This document shows positions 43,487 to 51,801 of a DNA stretch of 64,000 nucleotides, piece after piece (the stretch's first letter is position 1; the number at the start of each line of letters is the position of its first letter). Location of the stretch: positions 69,465 to 133,464 of the forward strand of contig DATMAU010000028.1 in assembly GCA_035559775.1 (NCBI GenBank). Direction: 5' to 3'. The DNA comes from AG1 sp035559775 (GTDB taxonomy: Archaea; Thermoproteota; Thermoprotei_A; Sulfolobales; AG1). The notes beneath the pieces are model-generated. The model searched no databases. It was not told the origin of the DNA and worked only from the letters and a program-made list of their open reading frames with translations. The translations under genes and the position numbers were made by a program.

Positions 43487-44121
43487 TGGGTCAACAACTC
43501 TCTCAACTTATCGATATTACCGACAGCTATGAACATATCGCCCTGCTGGATCTCTTGCTCGGGATCTGTGATCGTGTTATCACCCCTAATGATAGTCACA
43601 CTGATTCCGTATTCATTCTCTGCCTCTCTGATCGTTTTCCCCAATAATCTTGAATCAGATGTTATATGAAGAGAGAGAACAGATATGGAGCCCTCTAATA
43701 ACACGATCTTGGCGAACCTTAGCTTCAGTATCCTGTTGAGCTCCTCAAGGATCTTTCTAGCGACATTGATAGGGATCATACCATCGCTCTCAGCCTTCTT
43801 CTCAGCCTCAGAGCTCCTTACAATGGCTAATACGATAGGCACACCTCTGGATCTAAGGATCTTGCCAACACTGAGGTTTAGATCATCATTGGGAGACATG
43901 GCTATCGCTAGCTCGACCTCACCTAAAACACTTTCCAGATCTTCTCCTATAAGCCCGTCAACTAATAGATGTATGTAAACGGGTTTTCCTAGATACTTCT
44001 CTGCGTCGTTTTTATTTGTAAGTATGTGGACTGTGTAACCATTGCTTATTAATAGATCTATAAGACGATCCGAAGATTCATCACCACTACAAAGGATCAA
44101 AGCCCTGCGAGCCAGACCCAT
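43483..44121 (-). CDS. TrkA-like regulatory protein (RCK-N plus RCK-C)
   Basis: 212 residues. A Rossmann-like domain (about 5-120) lacking a perfect Gly-x-Gly-x2-Gly (Cys-Ser-Gly-Asp-Glu-Ser-Ser-Asp at that site) is followed by a TrkA-C domain (about 140-212) with Leu-Leu-Gly-Lys-Thr-Ile-Arg-Glu-Ala and Gly-Asp-Met-Phe-Ile-Ala-Val-Gly. TrkA-C domains bind ligands such as nucleotides or second messengers and control K+ or other transport. It is coupled to the APC permease. Confidence 0.85.
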   Translation of the reverse strand: MGLARRALILCSGDESSDRLIDLLISNGYTVHILTNKNDAEKYLGKPVYIHLLVDGLIGEDLESVLGEVELAIAMSPNDDLNLSVGKILRSRGVPIVLAIVRSSEAEKKAESDGMIPINVARKILEELNRILKLRFAKIVLLEGSISVLSLHITSDSRLLGKTIREAENEYGISVTIIRGDNTITDPEQEIQQGDMFIAVGNIDKLRELLTQ

Positions 44122-44142
44122 TAGCTCTTTTTCCCAGAGTAG

Positions 44143-44156
44143 TTTTTATAGAACGG
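44143..44156 (-). promoter_or_regulatory. TATA box of the trkA-APC operon
   Basis: On the minus strand GTTCTATAAAAACT is centred about 26 bp before 44122, predicting a transcript that starts at the gene's first codon (leaderless). Typical archaeal TATA sequence and position. Confidence 0.55.
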
Positions 44157-44386
44157 TTATATGAGCTTTATAGCCGGGAGACAGCCTAGCGTAAATAGAC
44201 TATACACTGTGGTTATGATCTGCAAGAGAAGTCTAGTGGAGAAACAGCTATACAGACTATGACTCTATGGCACTTTTACATAGAATCGTAATAGACCAGC
44301 TTCTTATCAGGATCCACAGCCCAGGGGTTCTTTAATACATGTGACTCAATAGGAGTTCTTTATTAATAGATATAGCTAGCATAGAA

Positions 44387-45025
44387 GTGGTGGGGAAGCT
44401 TTTGAGCTCCGGATTCGATGTGGTATCGATACTATATAAAGTAAGGAGAGAGATGCGTGAGGAGAGGAAGAGGGAGCCCCATATCTATTGGATCACGGAT
44501 CTTGTTAGATGCCCGCTCAAGAGGGAGTATGAGGAGATCTACCCGGAGATCTCTCTGAGCTCTATTTTCTCTCCCAGCGCGATAATGGGTGATCTAATAC
44601 ACATAGGGATCGAAGAGATCTTTAGGAGAGAGCTTGACAACGCGGTTGTATTGACAGAAGTTGAGGGTTCGAGGAGGCTCTCAATACCCGAGAAGGGGGA
44701 TGTGGAGGTGAGGGGTAGGAGCGATGTTATCATAGAGGTTGGGGGAACAAGGTTTGGTGTTGAGATAAAAAGCGCTAGGAGCGATACCAAGATCCCGTTG
44801 GAACACCATATAGACCAGGTGCGTCTTTATAACTGGCTTTTCAATCTTAACCTAACATATCTAGTGTATATCACCCATGAGAGGATAACCCAGTACCCTA
44901 TCGATCAAAGGGCAACAGAGGAAGAGGTTATATCGAGAATAATGTCTAAGAACTATCCTAGATACCAGTGGGAGTGTAAATATTGTGACTACGCCGTACT
45001 ATGTCCTTTCAAAAAAACATGGTAG
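44387..45025 (+). CDS. Cas4-like PD-(D/E)XK nuclease with Fe-S cluster
   Basis: 212 residues. Cys42 in Arg-Cys-Pro-Leu-Lys and Cys197-x2-Cys200-x5-Cys206 give the four Fe-S ligands of Cas4. Nuclease residues: His72, Asp113 in Gly-Arg-Ser-Asp-Val, Glu126-Ile-Lys128, and Gln144-x3-Tyr148 (motif QxxxY). Cas4 trims DNA ends in spacer acquisition, but stand-alone homologues exist with unknown roles. No CRISPR array or other cas gene is in the window. Tandem GTG codons (44387, 44390) are possible starts. Confidence 0.82.
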   Translation: MVGKLLSSGFDVVSILYKVRREMREERKREPHIYWITDLVRCPLKREYEEIYPEISLSSIFSPSAIMGDLIHIGIEEIFRRELDNAVVLTEVEGSRRLSIPEKGDVEVRGRSDVIIEVGGTRFGVEIKSARSDTKIPLEHHIDQVRLYNWLFNLNLTYLVYITHERITQYPIDQRATEEEVISRIMSKNYPRYQWECKYCDYAVLCPFKKTW

Positions 45026-45056
45026 CAAGGTCTTCGAAGGATTTGGAGAACACACT

Positions 45057-45458
45057 CTACTGAACACCCTTGGCCCTTTCCTCGGCTAGCCTTTCTTCAT
45101 AATACTTCTGCAGCTCCTCATCGCTCATATTTCTATAGGGCTCGTCAAGCAACGCTCTGACTTCCTTGTTCTTGATGAAATAGTATGTTGCGTATGAGCA
45201 TATGGGCACTACCTTTAACCCCCTATCCTTAGCAACCTCTATAGCTTTCTCTACAAGCTTCTTAGCAGCGCCCTTACCCCTATGCTGTGGTGGTGTGTAT
45301 GTGGATACTAGGAACATTTTACCCTGATCTACTTTATATGTTAGGTATGCCTTCGAGCCATCGCTGAACTTTATATAGAATACCTCAGAGGTATATTTAA
45401 CTTCTTCCTCGCTCAACCACACCACCTGTTTATTAGTGTATAGAGAGCTAAAAACCAC
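45057..45458 (-). CDS. GNAT-family N-acetyltransferase (COG2388-like)
   Basis: 133 residues. The acetyl-CoA loop is Gln-His-Arg-Gly-Lys-Gly-Ala-Ala-Lys-Lys-Leu (about 58-68), after Val-Ser-Thr-Tyr-Thr-Pro-Pro, followed by Val-Val-Pro-Ile-Cys-Ser-Tyr-Ala-Thr, all typical of small YjdJ-like acetyltransferases. Substrate unknown. It is divergent from a wHTH regulator gene across only 33 bp, so the regulator may control it. Confidence 0.85.
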   Translation of the reverse strand: MVFSSLYTNKQVVWLSEEEVKYTSEVFYIKFSDGSKAYLTYKVDQGKMFLVSTYTPPQHRGKGAAKKLVEKAIEVAKDRGLKVVPICSYATYYFIKNKEVRALLDEPYRNMSDEELQKYYEERLAEERAKGVQ

Positions 45459-45491
45459 AGACCATGGTGAATTATTAATCTCTATATAGAT

Positions 45492-46529
45492 ATGATCTTG
45501 GTGGAGGACTCTATAGCCGAGAGTGAGAGGAAAATAATAGAGATCCTAGAAAGCGCAGGACCCAAGGGAGTCATCCAGGCTGAGATCTACAGGACCCTGG
45601 GTCTCTCGAAGAGCTGGGTTTCAGAAATATTATCGTTGATGGAGAAGAGAGGCCTTATAGTGAGGACAAGAGGGCCTGGGAAAACGCTTGTGGTTAAGCT
45701 CTCAAAATACGCTGACCCAGCTAGTGGGAGGACCATAGTGGTAGGGCTTGTCCCCTCAATAGAATATCTCCCCCTACCCATCATGATGAAAAAGCTAGAA
45801 GATCAGGGATATAGGGTTGAACCTTCTCTCAGGAGAAGTGTTGTCGATGTTGCAATAGGGTTTATGAGAGGAGAATTCCACATAGCATATCTCCCCATAT
45901 ACACGCTAGCAGTGATGAGACAGTTTGGAGCCGGGTTCAAGATCCTTGGCGCTGTTGCTCTGGGAGGCGCTTCCATAGTTGGGCACCGCGTTCCCGATGT
46001 CGATAAGATCTTCACCAGCATGTTATCCACCATGGAGGTCTTGGCCATGGCTTATCTGAGAACCCATGGGCTTGACAATACCTATACAAAGTATTATAGA
46101 GATCCCAAGGATATTGTAGAAACAATCTCTAAAGATCACAGATCCGTAGCAGTGCTATGGGAACCATACTCACTTATAGCAGAGACCGAGGGGTTGAGGA
46201 GAACCCCTCTCTCAAGCATTATTGGTGATTACCACTGCTGCCTCCTCATAGCCAGAGAAAACATGCATCCAGATATTATCGAGCTTATTGCAAGGGCGCA
46301 TAGAGAGTCTATCGAAACGCTAGGGAGAAACATGGAAACCGCATCCCAGATATTCTCAAGAATCGTTGGGATCGAGCCCCACATAATAGTTAGAGCCTCC
46401 AGCGAGTATAAATATACATACCACATAGATAAAGGGCTCTTGAGAAACATAGCAAGCCATGCGAAAGGTCCTCTAACAAACATAGAGATCTTAGAGAACA
46501 TAGTCTCACAGGACACGATCAACGCGTAA
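45492..46529 (+). CDS. One-component regulator: winged helix fused to a solute-binding fold
   Basis: 345 residues. An N-terminal winged helix (about 8-75) with Ile-Tyr-Arg-Thr-Leu-Gly-Leu-Ser-Lys-Ser-Trp-Val-Ser recognition helix and Arg-Gly-Pro-Gly-Lys wing. Residues about 82-330 look like a type II periplasmic-binding (NMT1/SsuA-like) domain: Val-Val-Gly-Leu-Val-Pro-Ser-Ile-Glu-Tyr-Leu-Pro, Gly-Glu-Phe-His-Ile-Ala-Tyr-Leu-Pro. No signal peptide, so it is cytoplasmic. The ligand may be a sulfonate-, pyrimidine- or nitrate-like small molecule, which is inference. Confidence 0.75.
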   Translation: MILVEDSIAESERKIIEILESAGPKGVIQAEIYRTLGLSKSWVSEILSLMEKRGLIVRTRGPGKTLVVKLSKYADPASGRTIVVGLVPSIEYLPLPIMMKKLEDQGYRVEPSLRRSVVDVAIGFMRGEFHIAYLPIYTLAVMRQFGAGFKILGAVALGGASIVGHRVPDVDKIFTSMLSTMEVLAMAYLRTHGLDNTYTKYYRDPKDIVETISKDHRSVAVLWEPYSLIAETEGLRRTPLSSIIGDYHCCLLIARENMHPDIIELIARAHRESIETLGRNMETASQIFSRIVGIEPHIIVRASSEYKYTYHIDKGLLRNIASHAKGPLTNIEILENIVSQDTINA

Positions 46530-46795
46530 TAGATCAACGGCTCTTGAGAAACAGCGGTAAGATCACGGATCACATATATCTTACAACCATCCAAACACAG
46601 CGATGGGTTTACTTAAGATATTTACAAGCATGTTGAAAACAGCTATACCTACTGGTCCTCCGACAAACTCCTCCTAACAAGATCGATCTCCTTAGGTATA
46701 GAGAGCTAGTTATTTAAAGCTAAAGCCTTCGTCTGCTGTTCCTAGTTTCGTGAAAGTTCATACAGGTTAATATCGGTGATTGGTGTTCATAAGCT
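46530..46795. other. Intergenic region
   Basis: About 265 bp between the wHTH/solute-binding regulator and the TnpB-tail element. AT-rich with no recognisable gene, tRNA or strong hairpin. Confidence 0.4.
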
Positions 46796-47070
46796 ATGAG
46801 ATACAGAATTTACAGTGATACCAGCCCAACAATGAGGGTAGAGATAGAGGCCCGAGCGGGCGGGTTAAAGGCAAAAGAACCAGGATGTGGGTGTTTCCCC
46901 ACAGCTATGAGCCGGAGCAATGCTATGAGGGGGGAGCTGTGGGTTGGGGTCACCCCGAATGAGTTGAGGCCGAGGATAAGGGCTCCAATGAAAGGAGCCC
47001 TGAGGCCGAGGAAGCCAAGGGAAGAGCGGTTGATACCAAGCAATATCAACCGCTATGAAACCTGAACTCC
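46796..47070 (+). mobile_element. TnpB-tail-like element, copy 1 (possible solo guide-RNA scaffold)
   Basis: An open frame of 89 codons ends Arg-Tyr-Glu-Thr-stop and contains Val-Thr-Pro-Asn-Glu-Leu-Arg-Pro and Met-Lys-Gly-Ala-Leu-Arg-Pro, reminiscent of the low-complexity C-terminal tail of IS200/IS605 TnpB proteins; no nuclease domain is present. The DNA folds strongly: GCCCG/CGGGC (46850-46861), CCCACAGCT/AGCTGTGGG (46898-46943), GGGCTCC/GGAGCCC (46980-47000) and an 11-bp stem with 8-nt loop (47025-47054). Related copies are at 49060 and at the window end. It is either a transposon remnant or an RNA gene derived from one. Confidence 0.5.
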
Positions 47071-47204
47071 TAGTAATACACTATACTTAAGCGATTCTAC
47101 AGATAATGTTAGCCCAACTAATGGGACAGATATGTGGGGTATGAGGTAACGTGGATCTATATGGGAGAAAACCCTGTAGATCTAAAGATCTGGTGAGGTC
47201 GGTT

Positions 47205-47282
47205 TAGAAGATTTAAATAGGCCCACAAAGTATCCGGGATCCGATAGATCGGGATCGGGGGAACGCGCTCTGGGTAGCATGA
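47205..47282 (+). other. Orphan TATA-like element with downstream G-rich hairpin
   Basis: ATTTAAATAG at 47211-47220 is a fair TATA box. The predicted transcript from about 47240 begins in a small hairpin around CCGATAGATCGG and continues G-rich toward the 3' end of the opposite-strand gene. No gene follows on this strand. It may be an unrecognised small RNA or nothing. Confidence 0.25.
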
Positions 47283-47819
47283 TTAGCTGCACAAAACTAA
47301 TACTATTCCATCTACTACTGATAAAATATCCTCTAAGTCTTTCTGGCTACAGGTCTCGACCAGGATCTTCCCAGCCGCTGCTCCGGCATATATTTTGAGA
47401 TTTCTAGTCATGGATTTTGCTTCAAAAGGGATGATGGTAATGTCGGGGACTAGGAGGGCTATTATGCCTAGGCTGTATTGCAAATGCTCTTCATGGATCC
47501 TTACAGCTATGCTTCTATACGCCTCCTGAGCGATCCTCAGCGTCTCTGCTGTCTTAAGCAGCTTTAGGTCTAACGCTATTACGAGATCCCAGAGAGGTGT
47601 TATTAGATTTAGGCCTCTCGGTGGTTTCTCCGGGTTTATGAGGGCTATGATCTCAAGCTTTCTCGCAGGATCTTTAGGATCAACACCACAGCTCTTTATA
47701 GCATCAACAACCATTGCTGGGGATACGGAGTCTACACTCCTTAGATCAATATATATGCCGTTCACTTCGGAGGGGCGTTCTCTTATATGTGGCTCTACAT
47801 ATACTTTCAAATGTTTCAT
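47283..47819 (-). CDS. Hypothetical alpha/beta protein
   Basis: About 178 residues, unrecognised. It begins Met-Lys-His-Leu-Lys-Val-Tyr-Val-Glu-Pro, alternates hydrophobic strands and helices, and has Ala-Gly-Ala-Ala-Ala-Gly-Lys late. I compared it mentally with RNase P subunit Rpp30 and do not see a convincing match. The start at 47819 has AAGGTG about 8 nt upstream. It follows the phosphodiesterase gene by about 17 bp, so the two form an operon. Confidence 0.6.
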   Translation of the reverse strand: MKHLKVYVEPHIRERPSEVNGIYIDLRSVDSVSPAMVVDAIKSCGVDPKDPARKLEIIALINPEKPPRGLNLITPLWDLVIALDLKLLKTAETLRIAQEAYRSIAVRIHEEHLQYSLGIIALLVPDITIIPFEAKSMTRNLKIYAGAAAGKILVETCSQKDLEDILSVVDGIVLVLCS

Positions 47820-47836
47820 AAAACACACCTTAAGTG

Positions 47837-48346
47837 CTAGATCTCGACTATCCTGGCTTCCATCCTATTTATATCGAGGATCGCGACTGTAGATCTCCCA
47901 GTGAGGATTCCGTAAACCTCTCCCGGGTTTATGATCAGGGTTCCCTTCTCAACCCTTATATCTGGTTCATGGGTATGTCCGTAGAGGATCAGATCGTAAT
48001 CACCGCCTCTGGCAATGCTGTCAATTATAGCCCTCGTCTTTTCCTTAGGACCATACCCATGGATCATGATCACGCGTTTGCCCTCGATCTCCGTCTCGAA
48101 AGGTGGTTCATAGAGCTCCTGACCAGCCCTCACAGCTATCTCCCTTAAACCCAGCTTCTCCCCATCATTATTACCAAGGATCCCGACAAACCTGATCCCA
48201 CTCCTCAATATCCTTGTAAGCGAAAAGGGTGCCACATAGTCCCCCAGATGTATTATCATCCTGACCCCGCTGTTAGAGAAAAGACTCATAGCCGCGTCTA
48301 TTTTAGCTATGTTGTCATGGCTGTCACTCATAATACCTACAAGCAT
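47837..48346 (-). CDS. Metallophosphoesterase, YfcE/MJ0936 family
   Basis: 169 residues. Calcineurin-like motifs in order: Ser-Asp-Ser-His-Asp-Asn (8-13), His-Leu-Gly-Asp-Tyr (33-37), Gly-Asn-Asn-Asp-Gly (58-62), Ile-His-Gly-Tyr (95-98), and Gly-His-Thr-His-Glu-Pro (122-127). Homologues are Mn2+/Ni2+-dependent phosphodiesterases active on model substrates; the physiological substrate is not settled. First gene of a two-gene minus-strand unit. Confidence 0.93.
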   Translation of the reverse strand: MLVGIMSDSHDNIAKIDAAMSLFSNSGVRMIIHLGDYVAPFSLTRILRSGIRFVGILGNNDGEKLGLREIAVRAGQELYEPPFETEIEGKRVIMIHGYGPKEKTRAIIDSIARGGDYDLILYGHTHEPDIRVEKGTLIINPGEVYGILTGRSTVAILDINRMEARIVEI

Positions 48347-48580
48347 AGGGTCACCATCGATCCTGTCACACTAATGCTTTTAAGCAGAAAGCCTCGGATC
48401 TCACTCTTCAGGGTAAGAGGTTTTTGGTCTTCCAGCCACTATGGGTATTGAGGGTGGGCATCCCTTCTCTATGAGTATTAACTGAGATAGACTCTATTGC
48501 TCTGCTATGAGGCTGATTAAAAGTTCTATGAGAGGCAGGCTGGTGTGCCTGTTGGTAGTTATGCGGCTTAGAATTCCTAG

Positions 48581-49003
48581 CTAGGGGTACGAGACCCTGC
48601 AGAAGTACCCGGCTCCTTCGTATAGGGTTACTTTTACAATCACGTCTTTTCTCTCAATTAGCTTGTATATCTTCTCAGCTATCATTAGAGCCATGTTCTC
48701 TAGAGTTGGGTTGCCCTTATCGCATATTGTGATTTTCCTAAATATCGTCTTGATCTCATTATCTATTATATAGCCCTGGGGTACTATCAAAGATCTGTCA
48801 AGGTTGCTTGCCACGCTTCTCACAATCCTCTCAAGCTCTCTAAGATCTAGTATATAGCCCTCAGCGCCTGGCTTCCCAGAGATCTCTACTGACAACTTAT
48901 AGGTATGCCCATGCGGTATTAAGTCTATATCCAGGAAACCATGTGTTATATGCATGGCTTCGAAGTATATACCATCAACCCCAATGCTGATCTCTAATGC
49001 CAC
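48581..49003 (-). CDS. 6-pyruvoyl-tetrahydropterin synthase-like protein
   Basis: 140 residues with PTPS/QueD zinc ligands (His in Phe-Glu-Ala-Met-His, then Pro-His-Gly-His-Thr-Tyr), the Ile-Leu-Asp-Leu-Arg-Glu-Leu segment, Asn-Pro-Thr-Leu-Glu-Asn and a C-terminal substrate Glu (Leu-Tyr-Glu-Gly-Ala). The catalytic Cys normally four residues before His-Gly-His is Asp, and the usual Asp-His pair is Asp-Arg. The fold is clear, but the reaction may differ from QueD or PTPS; a role in pterin or deazaguanine (archaeosine) metabolism is possible. Confidence 0.8.
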   Translation of the reverse strand: MALEISIGVDGIYFEAMHITHGFLDIDLIPHGHTYKLSVEISGKPGAEGYILDLRELERIVRSVASNLDRSLIVPQGYIIDNEIKTIFRKITICDKGNPTLENMALMIAEKIYKLIERKDVIVKVTLYEGAGYFCRVSYP

Positions 49004-49059
49004 GCACCCCTAATATGAATAGTCGTTCCGAATTAATAGCAAGACCAACACCACTGGTA

Positions 49060-49235
49060 CCAAGCACGTCTGAGCTTGTTTGGAGATGGAATCACTTATA
49101 GCCAGGGTAGCTCCGAATGGGTAAAGGCCAAGATATAGATAATACTATTGAAAGAAGCCCTGAGGCCGGCGAAGCAGTAGGCTAGGCAGCTGGCATCAAG
49201 CTACACTCTACCATGAAGCCTGAACCTCTATTTAA
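49060..49235 (+). mobile_element. TnpB-tail-like element, decayed copy 2
   Basis: It aligns with the 3' two-thirds of copy 1: AGCTCCGAATGGGTAAAGGCC versus CACCCCGAATGAGTTGAGGCC (described here in part), GAAGCCCTGAGGCCG versus GGAGCCCTGAGGCCG, and ATGAAGCCTGAACCTC versus ATGAAACCTGAACTCC. The reading frame is broken and most stems are lost, so it is a fossil. Confidence 0.5.
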
Positions 49236-49320
49236 ACCTACTATTATGAGACCATTGGTAATGATATGTTCATTTTTCAATTTATTATCCCCTAATAAAT
49301 AAGTGATCTATGGTGATACT

Positions 49321-50031
49321 ATGCCTACATTGAGCTCTGGGTATGTAATAGCTGGTGGATATGCTGATAAGCTTAGGAGAACAGTGTTTGCACAGCTTAG
49401 AGATGAGATTAAAGGAGGAGCTATCTCGTCACAGGAGGTTGCGAGGGCTGTTGGTGAGCTTAACAGCACGTTGTACAGGATTCTCGTCGATAAGTTTAAG
49501 GTTGATAAGGGCGATGTGGTTAGGATAAGGATAGACTATCAAATAGAGGGTGGGAAGATCATATGGGATCCGTCTAGATTATCGATAGAGGTGTTCAGGA
49601 GGGATAAGGAGATCGATAATATAGTCAGATCCCTCGGCGGCGCCATGCTATGGCAAGAGGCCTTTGGAAAAGGCGTTGAGTACCAGGTTGTAAAGCTTGG
49701 TGAGACTCTTGATGGCGACCTAGTATACACACTAAAGCTAGGTGACGAAGAGGTGGGCTCGCTTATTGTAACCCGGCTTGATAATGAGCTGTTTATAAAG
49801 AAAGGAGCAATACTGCATCCAAGCCCAATGGTGTTTGAGAAGCTGAGAATCCCTATCCATGAGGGGGAGCTGCCTGAGAGCGTGCTAGCGCAGAAGATCC
49901 TGGAAGCCCAAAAGATAGGTAGGCATGTTGCTGAGGAAGAGGCTAGGAAAGTAGTTAACTATCTCAGAGAGAGGGTAATGACCCCTCCTCTTGAGAGAAA
50001 AGTTTACGAAGAGTCCCAGGAGGAGATCTGA
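49321..50031 (+). CDS. DUF2258-like crenarchaeal protein
   Basis: About 236 residues from ATG 49321, where GGTGAT lies just upstream. The start Met-Pro-Thr-Leu-Ser-Ser-Gly-Tyr-Val-Ile-Ala-Gly-Gly-Tyr-Ala-Asp-Lys-Leu-Arg-Arg recalls a crenarchaeal conserved family (DUF2258). Some related proteins have been connected to ssDNA binding (ThermoDBP-related); I cannot confirm that link here. Mixed alpha/beta, highly charged, C-terminal helix rich in Glu/Arg. Cytoplasmic. Confidence 0.65.
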   Translation: MPTLSSGYVIAGGYADKLRRTVFAQLRDEIKGGAISSQEVARAVGELNSTLYRILVDKFKVDKGDVVRIRIDYQIEGGKIIWDPSRLSIEVFRRDKEIDNIVRSLGGAMLWQEAFGKGVEYQVVKLGETLDGDLVYTLKLGDEEVGSLIVTRLDNELFIKKGAILHPSPMVFEKLRIPIHEGELPESVLAQKILEAQKIGRHVAEEEARKVVNYLRERVMTPPLERKVYEESQEEI

Positions 50032-50076
50032 AAATACAGTAGTAAAACCAAGTTTAAATAGATACTAAAGTAAAGC

Positions 50077-51795
50077 CTAGCTATATCTAAACTTCACCCC
50101 ATGCCCGCTCCTCTCTGGATTGAATGAGATAACATCTGGAGGACCGATCACCCAGCATGTTCCGCACGAAACACACGCAACATGGTCAAACCTGATCTCG
50201 GCCCTAGCAACGTCTCTCCATGTTTCTTCAAGAGCTTTTTTCTCGAGATCCTTGCCACCAGATCCGGTCTTTCTAAGCCTGTCCAGGTTATGTTTATATA
50301 GATCCCTATATGAGGCGAATATACCTTTCCCGGGAACCGATAATGTGTAGCAGTTAGTCGGGCATGCTGGAACCCAGAGCTTATAAGGATCCCTGTTAGC
50401 TGTGGCGTAATCGATCTTTATATGTGAGTAGTTCTTATCCTCCTCATATACTAGGATCCCTGTTCTCTCCTGGATCTTTTGCAAAGCATCTTTATTATCG
50501 ATCCTCTCCTCCATAGTACCTGAAACCTTTTTCCCGAGAAATCTAAGGAGAAGCTTATACCCGGGACCATATAGGAGCCTGCTCTCAGACAAGATACTGT
50601 TTCTAGCAGCCCTCCTAATATCCCTATAGATCGGTTGTAGAAGATCTAGGTATATGGAGAGGGTTTTCTCACTGAAATCATTGTTCTTCCTAGCATATAT
50701 ATACGTCTGGGCAGCCATGATCCCTGTAGCGATAGCCCTCCTCATACCGTCTATAAGACCTCCTATCTTCACAAACGCTCCCATAGCGTCTCCAGCGACT
50801 AGAAAGCCGCTTCTCAGAGGCTTTTCAAGCATGGTCATTGGTCCTTTAGGAATGTTATGTGCCGAGTACTCGACAAGCTTTGCACCCTCTATAAATCTAC
50901 TCACATATGGGTGTGAGATCATGTCCTCCAGCACGTCCAGCGGCTTCCCGATCTCTCTGACATTTTTTCTGAGACTCTTGAGCATGCTACTCATCGTAAC
51001 AACAAGACCTACCGAAATCGTGTCTCTGTTTGTGTATATGAAGCCACCGCCAACCATTCCTCTAAGGAAATCACCCATTATAGCTATAGCCATCCCCTCA
51101 CCGCTTTTAAGACCAAACCTCTTGTTAATTTCATCTTCGCTCAGTTGGTAAACCTGCTTGATACCATGGTATACCTGGTCAGGATCTAGGGGTTTTCTAA
51201 GCCCAGCCTTTATTACAAGTCTACTTGTAATACCGCTAGCATCTATAACCAGATCCGCGTGTATCTCCTCCTTGTTGGTTCTTATACCAACGACCCTGTC
51301 ATCCTCTATAACGAGATCCTCAACAGCTGTTGCTGTAACCACAATCCCTCCAACCTCTTCAACCTTTCTTGCAAACCATCTATCAAACTTAGCCCTGATC
51401 ACTGTATAATCATGACCTGTAGATATACCTCTATGGATAAACTTATCGAGCGCGGATGTCTCGTCTATCTCTAGAACCATATATGATCTCTCGCTAGGAG
51501 CAACAGCCCTATATCTATACTCGGCAGGATATATGGGGCTTGATATCATTGCAAGCTTGTATTTAACCACCTTTCTTTCGAGAGGAGCCTCGCTCTCAAA
51601 ATCTGGTATGAGATCTATTTACCCATATCCTGGGATATAGGATCCGTAGAGAACGCCCCCGGTAACGTTCCTCTGCCCAGGCACCTTGGCCTTCTCAATT
51701 AAGAGCACATCATAGCCTCTCTTAGCTAGATAATATGCGGCGGCGCTCCCAGCTAGTCCTGCCCCTACTACTATTACATCGTGTTTATCCACCAC
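50077..51795 (-). pseudogene. fixCX: fixCX (ETF:quinone oxidoreductase fused to ferredoxin), interrupted by in-frame TAA
   Basis: A frame of about 570 codons from GTG 51795 (or 51792). Residues 1-58 hold the FAD motif Val-Ile-Val-Val-Gly-Ala-Gly-Leu-Ala-Gly-Ser and Gly-Gly-Val-Leu-Tyr-Gly. A TAA at 51619-51621 interrupts it. Reading continues in the same frame with Ile-Pro-Asp-Phe-Glu-Ser-Glu-Ala-Pro-Leu-Glu-Arg, as in intact FixC, and then the rest of FixC. The C-terminal 95 residues are a FixX-like ferredoxin with Cys-Val-Ser-Cys-Gly-Thr-Cys. A GTG at 51570 could restart translation but would give a FAD-less fragment. It is the third gene of the ETF operon. A sequencing error, true nonsense mutation or readthrough are all possible. 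Confidence 0.8.
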
Positions 51796-51801
51796 TATCC
51801 T

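Noticed and set aside
46810..47049. 79-codon minus-strand frame in the TnpB-tail element
   Set aside because: A shadow of the plus-strand frame and of strong inverted repeats; no start signal.
47283..47819. RNase P subunit Rpp30 as identity of the hypothetical protein
   Set aside because: Size is near, but I cannot see the PHP-fold strand motifs or a family signature, so no function was assigned.
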